Shown piece by piece: positions 35,865 to 42,280 of a stretch of 64,000 nucleotides of DNA. The stretch comes from JAVBMC01 sp031552845. Lineage in GTDB: Bacteria; Verrucomicrobiota; Kiritimatiellia; RFP12; DVOR01. Location: the NCBI GenBank assembly GCA_031552845.1, contig JAVBMC010000046.1, positions 4,557 through 68,556 of the forward strand, read 5' to 3'. The stretch's first letter is position 1. Each line of letters begins with the position of its first letter. The position numbers and the translations under genes were made by a program. The notes under the pieces were generated by a model that worked only from the letters and a program-made list of their open reading frames with translations, made no database searches and was not told the DNA's origin.

Positions 35865-36911
35865 ATGATAAGAGTGCTCTTATTGATTACTTGCCTTTGC
35901 CTTTCATCCGCGGCAGTGACTCCGTCACCTAATGCCATGGCAGAAGAAATCCGCGCCATTACGCATGATTCATCCTTTGATAGCAACAACAGTAATGATG
36001 TTCAGCGCGTGCTTGATGTATTGTCGACTATTCCCCGCTTCTCGGATATCGAGGTGCACTGGGATCCGAAGTTTGGTGGCTATCGCTTGAACTGGATAGA
36101 AATACTTCACGAGAATCCTTATCTCTTGTGGAACGGAGAGACTAATCATCCTCCGAGAGACGTATTCCAAACAACACACCGCGTGGCATCATTCGCTGAG
36201 TTCAGCAAAAAACTTACTGCGGTGTATGTGTATCGCGGCACGGTCAAGGAGATGATTGAGGTTTGGCATGAGAACCAATGGCAAGAGGTGAAGTGGACGC
36301 GTGCCGTGATGAGTGATTGCATCCGCTGCTTTCCGGAGTTTCTTGCTAGACGCCGCTCGCTGCTGGCGCCTTCGATGCACGCGGATGAATATATTTATCG
36401 TTCAAGTTGGCCGTGGATTGAGGATACGCGTCCGATTAAGCTTGCGCGTTTGGAGCAGGACCTTCAGAGAGAACTTTTGCGTCTGGAGCAGGCGGCTTCC
36501 AATCTGCTTGCTGCTGCGGCGTCCAATCAGTTCCGTTATGTTGAAGATGATGGTGTTAAGGTGACTCGTTATAAGAACTTCCCGCTGAGCGAAGAGATTC
36601 CTCTCGATGGTAAGCCGCCTAAATGGATTGCGCGTGATCTTCGCTATCTGCGTGATGAACAACCGGCACAATATCGCGAACAAGTGCATATTGTTGTTCC
36701 TGCAGGAGCCGAGGAGCGCGATCCCAACTACTGGCAGCAGCGGTATGAAAGATTATTGTTGGAGAAGCAGCAAAAGGCTGCGACAAATTCATCTCAGGCA
36801 AAGCTGAAAAATGTGAATTTGCAACAGCAACGTGTGCGTCTGGCACCGGCACCTTCCAAAACAGATAGGGCCTTTCAAAAGAGTTCATCAACGCCAACGC
36901 CGTTTGATTGA
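35865..36911 (+). CDS. Exported protein of unknown function
   Basis: 348 residues with a signal peptide (about 1-20, LLLITCLCLSSAAV). The rest is hydrophilic, rich in W, R and E, with a helical stretch near 190-225 (LARLEQDLQRELLRLEQAAS) that may be a coiled coil. I recognise no family. GAGGGG lies 5-6 nt before the ATG, within the 3' end of the transporter gene, so the two are probably coupled. No terminator is obvious after it. Confidence 0.65.
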   Translation: MIRVLLLITCLCLSSAAVTPSPNAMAEEIRAITHDSSFDSNNSNDVQRVLDVLSTIPRFSDIEVHWDPKFGGYRLNWIEILHENPYLLWNGETNHPPRDVFQTTHRVASFAEFSKKLTAVYVYRGTVKEMIEVWHENQWQEVKWTRAVMSDCIRCFPEFLARRRSLLAPSMHADEYIYRSSWPWIEDTRPIKLARLEQDLQRELLRLEQAASNLLAAAASNQFRYVEDDGVKVTRYKNFPLSEEIPLDGKPPKWIARDLRYLRDEQPAQYREQVHIVVPAGAEERDPNYWQQRYERLLLEKQQKAATNSSQAKLKNVNLQQQRVRLAPAPSKTDRAFQKSSSTPTPFD

Positions 36912-37106
36912 ATTGCCGACTATTATTTTGTCTTTTTGTAGGAGGCACGACAGTCATATTTTTAGTTTTGTGCGCTCGTCGGTTAAATTCGGATGCCATT
37001 AGAAATTAGGCTTGGTCATTACGTGGTGTCGGCCGCGGGGACTTCAAAGGTCTTAGTCTTACACTTTGTGGTATCAGGAACGATGGTTCTGCGTGCCGTT
37101 TCCTGC

Positions 37107-37135
37107 TTGACGCAAGGGGCAAGAAATGTTAGACT
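37107..37135 (+). promoter_or_regulatory. Promoter of the anchored helical protein gene
   Basis: TTGACG (37107-37112), 17 bases, TAGACT (37130-37135), about 110 bp before the ATG at 37247. The 335-bp gap 36912-37246 holds this promoter and nothing else I can support. Confidence 0.65.
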
Positions 37136-37246
37136 GAACCAACGGTTTACGGGAGACTGGGTTCCACTGCAGTTTGCTTTTTGGCGTAAAGATGGTTGCG
37201 GGCAAATGTTCCTAGTGCTAGGCGGAACAATTGGGAGTAGATATAC

Positions 37247-38050
37247 ATGAAGAAGACTCTAATGTGGCGGTATCTGATAATAGGCGGATTTTGTTTGTTG
37301 GCTGTGGCCGCGAGTGGAGTGTGGCTCTGGTTGCAGCATTCAAAGTCTTTGCGCAATCCGCCAACGCCGTCGGTGCAGGGCGTAAATGGCGAACCTGCGG
37401 CCCCAACACCTGGGGCGCGCAAATCACTCGCTGACCGCCGCAAGGGGAATAAACCGTCTGTCCAGCAGCAGCCAGCCGTCGGGACAGAAAAGAAGAAGCC
37501 TCAGCGGTTCATTATTGATGAGGTGACCTTAACACCGCAGGAGAAAATCATTCAAAGCCGTTTGCAGGACGCGCTGGATAATGAGGATTTTGCAGCAATT
37601 GCGGCGTTGGCGAAAGATCCGGTATTCGCAAAAAATGCGGAGTTGCGCCGTGAATTAATCGCGGCATTGAGCTGGTTTGGCGTACAGTCCATTCAGGAGT
37701 TGACCGCATTGCTGTTTGACGAAAATCAAGAGTTAGCCGGAGAAGCTTTCGATGCTTGGGTATCGGCTCTTGAAGAACTTGAGAATCCAGCTACCAAAAT
37801 ACAAATGTTGGAAGCCGGCCTTAGGGCCCTTGTGGATCAAGACAGCATAGATTATGCGATGAGTTTGTACAATGGTTTAGATGATGTGCCAGTAGTGCAG
37901 TCATTGCTTAGGATTATTAATGGCGATAATGCAGAAGCCGCCGCCGCCGCGCGCGAGCAATATAGGCTTATCACAGGCGACGACTATGAGTCGGAGAAGG
38001 CAACCGCCCAATGGATTGCCGACAATACCGAGCCCGCAGAGGAAAAGTGA
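37247..38050 (+). CDS. Membrane-anchored helical (HEAT-like) protein
   Basis: 267 residues. One N-terminal membrane segment (about 9-30, YLIIGGFCLLAVAASGVWLW) probably anchors it. A Pro/Lys-rich linker (about 35-85) leads to a helical domain with degenerate HEAT-like pairs (RRELIAALSWFGVQSIQELT, LFDENQELAGEAFDAWVSAL, MLEAGLRALVDQDSIDYAMS). The protein ends acidic. HEAT repeats bind proteins, and no enzyme motif is seen. It stands alone between its own promoter and the HU-like B unit. Confidence 0.65.
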   Translation: MKKTLMWRYLIIGGFCLLAVAASGVWLWLQHSKSLRNPPTPSVQGVNGEPAAPTPGARKSLADRRKGNKPSVQQQPAVGTEKKKPQRFIIDEVTLTPQEKIIQSRLQDALDNEDFAAIAALAKDPVFAKNAELRRELIAALSWFGVQSIQELTALLFDENQELAGEAFDAWVSALEELENPATKIQMLEAGLRALVDQDSIDYAMSLYNGLDDVPVVQSLLRIINGDNAEAAAAAREQYRLITGDDYESEKATAQWIADNTEPAEEK

Positions 38051-38226
38051 TTGTGTGAATCACGGCGCGGCGCGTTCAGTCACTCTTCCCCTTGGGAGCG
38101 CGGGCATTCCTGCTCGCATGATGTTTGTGTGTGCGTCAGCGGGTGCGGCGGTTTCGGCGAAGTCGATGAAGTCGAGTTTGTGTCTCCCCTGAGCGTACCA
38201 GCGTCCCCGCCGGCATTCTTTCCCTC
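38051..38226. other. Intergenic DNA with dispersed repeat fragments
   Basis: It holds a copy of GGGTGCGGCGGTTTCGGCGA (38139-38158), also seen near 14382 and 39495, and a TCCCCGCCGGCATT piece like that near 12780. No gene is supported. Confidence 0.45.
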
Positions 38227-38254
38227 TTGACTTATCCCCTTAATCTGCTAAACT
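38227..38254 (+). promoter_or_regulatory. Promoter of HU-like gene B leader
   Basis: TTGACT (38227-38232), 16 bases, TAAACT (38249-38254), the same arrangement as at 12894-12921. Sequence similarity to copy A begins around here and runs into the leader. Confidence 0.75.
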
Positions 38255-38260
38255 GCAACC

Positions 38261-38503
38261 CCGTTGACCCCATTGGGTGACTCGTCACTGACGCATGGCG
38301 CATACGAGAATCCAAGCTCCAAGGAGCCATCAACTATAAAGGACAGCCCGTTTGGCCGGCGTGCAGTCCAGATGCCAGGGGGATATCCACCATCGACGCG
38401 AGTGCGTCAATCGGTCTACTTCGGAATCGCCATGGCATCGGGCTGACAGACGCCGCCGGCTGTCAGCTTAACACTTCAAGGCGGCAGTTAGGAAATTAAA
38501 ACC
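38261..38503 (+). ncRNA. Conserved structured 5' leader of HU-like gene B
   Basis: Counterpart of 12928-13203. Hairpins: GGTGA/TCACT around CTCG (38276-38289); GCTC/GAGC around CAAG (38316-38327); GGACAGC with GCAGTCC (38341-38347, 38363-38369, one mismatch); GACGC/GCGTC around GAGT (38395-38408); GCTGACAG/CTGTCAGC (38442-38449 with 38460-38467, perfect). Loop GCCGCC (38452-38457) pairs with GGCGGC (38480-38485), 18 nt before the ATG. Relative to copy A the GAGT-hairpin stem changes A-U to G-C and G-C to A-U at two positions, and the last stem changes a wobble and a mismatch to good pairs. About 33 bases near the 5' part of copy A are missing here. That part is also free to vary. Confidence 0.7.
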
Positions 38504-39214
38504 ATGGCTATTCGATATCACTTAGGGCCCGCGCTGCGGGCGGATCGGGCGGCGGCGGGCGAGATGATTGTGCATTCATCCACCGCACTGCGCATTCAGC
38601 AAGAGGAACTCGCCGACGAACTCGTCCGCCAAGGGACAACCGTGCGCCGCGCCGATGTGCTGGCCGTACTCGATAATCTCGGACTCGCGGTGGGGCACCT
38701 GTGCGCCCGCGGCATTGCGGTTTCAATTCCGAATCTCGGCACCATGACCCCGCGCGCTCGGGGCGTGGTCGATCGCAACGGCGCGTGGGTCCGCCCGCTG
38801 GAGGGGTACTTGACGCTACAAGCCGACCGCGGGCTGGAGGCTGTTTTCAATCAACACGCAAAGTTCCAAGAAGTCCCCCGCAAACCGGTACGCGCCATCA
38901 TTCGGCGGATTTTCAACGTAACTGCCGCTCCGGGAGATGTCCGGCTCGTGCCGGGTGATGTGTTCGAAGTACAAGGCCGGCATTTACGGTTCAATGCCGC
39001 CGCGGCCGATGAAGGGATTTTTCTGAAACGCGCCGAGGGTTCAACTACGGAGGAGGTCAAGGTGATCGAGGTTTGGCCCCAGACCCCCTCGCGGGTACTC
39101 TTCCGCGTGCCGACCACAATCATGCCCGGGGACTGGTTATTAGAGGTGCGGGTCCGCCAAAAGGACTGTTCACGCGTAACCGTGTCCGAACCGCAAATTA
39201 TTTTGACCTGTTGA
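38504..39214 (+). CDS. HU/IHF-like DNA-binding protein with Ig-like (DUF4469-type) tail, copy B
   Basis: 236 residues, no signal peptide. The HU-like domain covers about 1-110 (ALRIQQEELADELVRQGTTV, LCARGIAVSIPNLGTMTPRA). The Ig-like tail from about 135 keeps the DUF4469 pattern (VQGRHLRFNAAAADEGIFLK). It is arginine- and alanine-rich and more basic than copy A. The coding sequences have drifted far more than the leaders. TAGGA about 10 nt before the ATG is the only SD-like sequence. A 22-bp array starts 31 bp after the stop and no normal terminator is seen. Confidence 0.8.
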   Translation: MAIRYHLGPALRADRAAAGEMIVHSSTALRIQQEELADELVRQGTTVRRADVLAVLDNLGLAVGHLCARGIAVSIPNLGTMTPRARGVVDRNGAWVRPLEGYLTLQADRGLEAVFNQHAKFQEVPRKPVRAIIRRIFNVTAAPGDVRLVPGDVFEVQGRHLRFNAAAADEGIFLKRAEGSTTEEVKVIEVWPQTPSRVLFRVPTTIMPGDWLLEVRVRQKDCSRVTVSEPQIILTC

Positions 39215-39244
39215 CCGCTCCGTTTATATGTGCGTACGCTTCAC

Positions 39245-39346
39245 GGGCTTGCAACCCCGTCATCACGGGCTTCGAACCCCGCGCCCGCGGGCTTGCAAGC
39301 CCCACCCGATGGGCTTATAAGCCCGTGGACGCAGGCTTATAACCCC
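39245..39346. repeat. Five palindromes at exact 22-bp period
   Basis: 14-base palindromic units begin at 39245, 39267, 39289, 39311 and 39333, always 22 bp apart. They are GGGCTTGCAACCCC, GGGCTTCGAACCCC, GGGCTTGCAAGCCC, GGGCTTATAAGCCC and AGGCTTATAACCCC. Units 3 and 4 are perfect palindromes. The 8-base spacers between units differ. Twenty-two bp is about two helical turns, so all sites face one side of the DNA. The array follows HU-like gene B directly. In RNA each unit could form only a tight hairpin. Confidence 0.8.
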
Positions 39347-39847
39347 GCACGCAGATAGTGCGTGTTGCGGTGTTGTTCAACCAGTGCTGCGGCACTTGCG
39401 CACGGTTGGTGCAGTGCGGAATCAATCGCATTAGCCCTGCTGGCTCCATCTCATGACTTCTCCGATTTTCACCGACTTCTTCGATAATGTTGTGGGTGCG
39501 GCGGTCTCGGCGAAACGCGCCCTACCTTTTGGAAGTAGGGCTGGCGCGGGCATGTGTCTGGGAGCGCACGCAGCTTGCCCTACCGGCTCCACTCCACGAC
39601 TTCGCCGCTTCTCTCAATCGGGAGTGCGGGCTGAACGTGTGTTAAATTTGGCTTTAGTGCAGAGTTGTATTGTTGTAACGGAGGATGGCTCCCTTGCAGA
39701 TTCGTCATGCCCGCGTGTCGGCCAAAACTTTTCGCACGATACGAAGAAAGGCTTGAATGCAAGCAAAATGCGGCATTTTAAAAGGGATTCAGACGATTTG
39801 CGAGCGTGAGCACACGTGAAAAAAAAAGAAAAAAAAGGATTTTGAAG
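39347..39847. other. Intergenic region with dispersed repeat and hairpins
   Basis: It contains a repeat copy (39495-39552) and a GC-rich inverted region near 39365-39420 (CAACCAGTGC with GCACGGTTGG). An A-rich tract follows near 39818-39838. Short open frames here have no family signal or SD site. I see no gene. Confidence 0.45.
39495..39552. repeat. Copy of dispersed repeat with CCCTAC/GTAGGG hairpin
   Basis: GGTGCGGCGGTCTCGGCGAA is followed by CGCGCCCTACC, a TTTTGGAA loop and GTAGGGCTGGCGCGG, giving a long stem. It matches 14374-14430 apart from a few bases. Confidence 0.55.
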
Positions 39848-39876
39848 TTGACCCTCTCCTAAGAAAATGCTAAACT
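39848..39876 (+). promoter_or_regulatory. Promoter of the long-leader secreted protein gene
   Basis: TTGACC (39848-39853), 17 bases, TAAACT (39871-39876), with TGC before the -10 as in both HU-like promoters. Transcription would start near 39883. Confidence 0.75.
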
Positions 39877-39882
39877 TACGGC

Positions 39883-40105
39883 GTTTTCGAAGCACAGGAT
39901 GATTCCGGACATGGTGTCCGAGCCTAGGTCAAAGGGTACCGATGGATGTTATCTGAATGTGAATCGAAGGTTACAGTAACTGCCCGACGGCGTCACGTAG
40001 CGAGTGCTGCGAGAGGTGCCGGGAGGCGAAACAACCCTGAGGGGATATCTGCTGTGAGTGAGTTTCAGCAAGCAAGACCTCGGGAAACTCAGGAGTAATT
40101 ACTCA
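39883..40105 (+). ncRNA. Long, probably structured 5' leader of the 40106 gene
   Basis: About 220 nt lie between the promoter and the ATG with no other gene. Visible elements: GGACA/TGTCC hairpin (39907-39919); GTAGC/GCTGC around a GAGT loop (39997-40010), the same loop as in the HU leaders; TGCTG/CAGCA (40050-40070). CCTGAG (40036-40041) can pair with CTCAGG (40088-40093), and this pairing would cover part of the SD AGGAG (40091-40095). GGGGATATC (40041-40049) is shared with both HU leaders. The leader could control translation, but it matches no riboswitch class I know. Confidence 0.5.
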
Positions 40106-40906
40106 ATGAAGAAATTAATGGGATTCGCTGCGGCGATGGCACTCGTTGGCGGTGCGTTTGCAGATTGCACTCTGCCGACAGAGACGACCGATGTGGAGGC
40201 GCTTGTTTATGACTTTGCGGTCACGTTGAAGACCACGAAGGCAAAGCTCGTCACGTTGAAGGATACGCAGGTTCCTTGCGATTTGCCGATCGCGGGTGGA
40301 GCAATTGTTTATCGGGACAACGGGGCAACTCTGAAGTATCAGGGTTTCTATTGGACTTGTGATCCGTCTTGTGTTGATTCGCCTCAGTTTGATGTGCCGC
40401 CTTATACTTTCGAGTATTGGAACACGACAGAGAAGGTGGTCTTGGCTAATGCGGTTAACGCTGACGTCAGCGCGACTGCTCCTACTTGGAGTGTTCTCAA
40501 CATCATTGGTTCGCCCAGCAAGATGAGCAAGGTCGAGGCTGCGTTTGATACTCTGACTTGGACGGATCTCGAACGTACGAGTGCTTCAGTAGCCAATGGT
40601 GCTGGTTTTGGCACATACGATAGCAAGTACAATCGTGTGAAGACAATCAGCGGTTACGTGGTTGCCACTATGGCACCTCCGTACTATCCGCACACTGTTG
40701 GCGATCTTGTTTGCCCGCCTGCAGTTGCGTTTACTCCTTGTTCCTATGACGAGAACGACAATCCGACGGTTGGTTATGGAACTTGGTCGCTTAAGTACAA
40801 TGCGTCTGCTTCAAAGAAGCTCGCGAAGATGGGGCAAGTGGCTGGCGTTCCTGCGCTGATGCCGAGCTGGGCACGTGTACAACGTGTGCCGGTCGAACTT
40901 GACTAA
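40106..40906 (+). CDS. Secreted protein of unknown function, probably abundant
   Basis: 266 residues. The signal peptide is textbook (MKKLMGFAAAMALVGGAFA). The mature part is beta-rich with cysteine pairs (WTCDPSCVDSP, VCPPAVAFTPCSYDEND), a VYDFAVTLKTTKAKLV strand and few long helices. It resembles no family I can name. Its strong promoter, long leader, exact SD (AGGAG, 10 nt before the ATG) and own terminator suggest a highly expressed envelope or surface component. ATG 40106 is preferred over an in-frame GTG at 40058, which would put the leader hairpins inside the protein. Confidence 0.7.
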   Translation: MKKLMGFAAAMALVGGAFADCTLPTETTDVEALVYDFAVTLKTTKAKLVTLKDTQVPCDLPIAGGAIVYRDNGATLKYQGFYWTCDPSCVDSPQFDVPPYTFEYWNTTEKVVLANAVNADVSATAPTWSVLNIIGSPSKMSKVEAAFDTLTWTDLERTSASVANGAGFGTYDSKYNRVKTISGYVVATMAPPYYPHTVGDLVCPPAVAFTPCSYDENDNPTVGYGTWSLKYNASASKKLAKMGQVAGVPALMPSWARVQRVPVELD

Positions 40907-40934
40907 TTATGTCAAGGCGTGTCATATAGACATG

Positions 40935-40967
40935 AAAGAGGAGTGGATAACTTCCGCTCCTCTTTTT
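40935..40967 (+). terminator. Rho-independent terminator
   Basis: AAAGAGGAGTGG (40935-40946) pairs with CCGCTCCTCTTT (40954-40965) with one G-U pair, followed by TT and AT-rich DNA. It ends the single-gene transcript of 40106. Confidence 0.85.
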
Positions 40968-41002
40968 ATTTTAATAACTAGGGCTTATCCATAAAACATA
41001 AA

Positions 41003-42142
41003 ATGAGTATTTCACGGGTCATTCAGAAACCGCTAAAGCAGCTGGGAGTGTTTTTATGTTTTTGGGTGGCAGTCATTATCCACATTGGTTGCCGCGAAAA
41101 AGTTACATTGCCCGCGATTAATGATGAGGCGGTGACAGCCAGTGTTAAGCGTCAGTTGAATGATTTAACAGCGGATGACATAGTTGTTTCCGTCAATAAT
41201 GTTCCATTAACCAAGCATGTTTTTGACGAAAATATAGCGTTGTACAGGCGTTGCCTCCAGCTACAAAAACCAACAATAGCGGCGACTAAATTGGATCAGG
41301 CTGAGGCACGAAAAAAAACAACGTTGATATCGGAGTTCGTTGTGCGGCAACTATTTTTGCAAGAGGCAAAGAAGCTTAATCTTGTACCGGAACAAGCAGA
41401 GCGAGAGGCATTAGAGATGCAGCAGGTCTCTAAATTTCGAGGCAAGGTTAAAACATTTTCTGATTTGCTTGCTCAATTAGGTTCCCTAGGGGAAATTTTT
41501 AAACGTGAATTTGAGATTGATTTGCTGATGCAAGAACTTTATCAAAGCCAGTCCAATCAAGTGATAGTGACTGATGCAGAAATCGATCAATCGTTGTCTG
41601 CTTTGGCGGAGTATAATCAAATGGCGCAGGCAACGAATAAACAGGTAGTCGCTTTTGGGGCGCAGTTGTATGCACGGTTGCAGGCGGGGGCTGACTTTGC
41701 CGAGTTGGCGGATGAGTTCACAGAGGATGAAACTAAAGAAAGTGGGTATTGGGGGGAGTTCATCCGTGGGCAATTTGATGATGAACAAGTGGAGGCTGCG
41801 GCATTCACGCTTCCAATAGGTGCCTATTCAAAGCCACTGGATACTGTCAATGGCCTTGTTATTGTAAAGGTGTTGGATCGTGTGGGGGGAGGGGCTGAAG
41901 AAACTCCTCCGGGGGCAATGTTGGGAGAGCAGGTAACTTTGGCGCGAATCTTGAGAAAAATGGCGGTTGTTTGGCCGCAACTTTCGCGGGATGAAATTCA
42001 AGATCAGTTAGTTGCCACAAAGCGAACGAAAATGCAGCACTCCTTGTATCAAAAATTACTAGGGCAGGCACGTATTGAGTACCCAAACGGCACGAATTTG
42101 TTTGATTCTGCCAGTATTCTTCCTGTTCAGCCAAGGCACTAG
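41003..42142 (+). CDS. SurA/parvulin-like peptidyl-prolyl isomerase lipoprotein
   Basis: 379 residues. The N-terminal hydrophobic segment ends in a lipobox-like HIGC, so it is probably a lipoprotein. Residues 55-190 form the SurA-type helical chaperone domain. About 215-295 is a parvulin rotamase domain (LYARLQAGADFAELADEFTE, ESGYWGEFIRGQFDDEQVEA, VNGLVIVKVLDRVGGG). Such proteins fold exported beta-rich proteins in the periplasm. Its place before two giant exported proteins suggests they are clients. The ATG at 41003 has no clear SD. Confidence 0.8.
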   Translation: MSISRVIQKPLKQLGVFLCFWVAVIIHIGCREKVTLPAINDEAVTASVKRQLNDLTADDIVVSVNNVPLTKHVFDENIALYRRCLQLQKPTIAATKLDQAEARKKTTLISEFVVRQLFLQEAKKLNLVPEQAEREALEMQQVSKFRGKVKTFSDLLAQLGSLGEIFKREFEIDLLMQELYQSQSNQVIVTDAEIDQSLSALAEYNQMAQATNKQVVAFGAQLYARLQAGADFAELADEFTEDETKESGYWGEFIRGQFDDEQVEAAAFTLPIGAYSKPLDTVNGLVIVKVLDRVGGGAEETPPGAMLGEQVTLARILRKMAVVWPQLSRDEIQDQLVATKRTKMQHSLYQKLLGQARIEYPNGTNLFDSASILPVQPRH

Positions 42143-42200
42143 TTTGTTCAGTCTTCAGCTTTCTAAAAGTTTTGTACGGCATTGCGCGGACAATTTTTGT

Positions 42201-42231
42201 TTGAGCGATGCGTTTAATTGATTGTTATAAT
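42201..42231 (+). promoter_or_regulatory. Possible promoter of the giant thioredoxin-fold gene
   Basis: A perfect TATAAT (42226-42231) lies 50 bp before the start. TTGAGC (42201-42206) is the best -35, but the 19-base spacer is long. Confidence 0.5.
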
Positions 42232-42280
42232 GCGTATGCAGAGCATGCGCCGATTGTTGGTGCGGAAGGAGTGGTATAGT

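Noticed and set aside
36993..37250. 85-codon frame
   Set aside because: It overlaps the promoter and start of the next gene and lacks an SD.
39267..39280. tRNA-like T-arm (GGGCTTCGAACCCC)
   Set aside because: It is one unit of the 22-bp array. No acceptor stem, D-arm or anticodon arm surrounds it.
39245..39346. CRISPR array
   Set aside because: The period is 22 bp with 8-base gaps, too short for repeat plus spacer, and no cas gene is present.
39453..39809. 118-codon frame in the gap after HU-like gene B
   Set aside because: It consists largely of a dispersed repeat that also occurs elsewhere in other frames.
39883..40105. Known riboswitch (cobalamin or cyclic di-GMP type)
   Set aside because: Some strings such as GGTACCGATGG recall class features, but the B12 box and the conserved GEMM core are not present.
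40058..40105. Upstream GTG start for the secreted protein
   Set aside because: It would put the SD-covering helix inside the coding region and hide the signal peptide behind 16 unlike residues.
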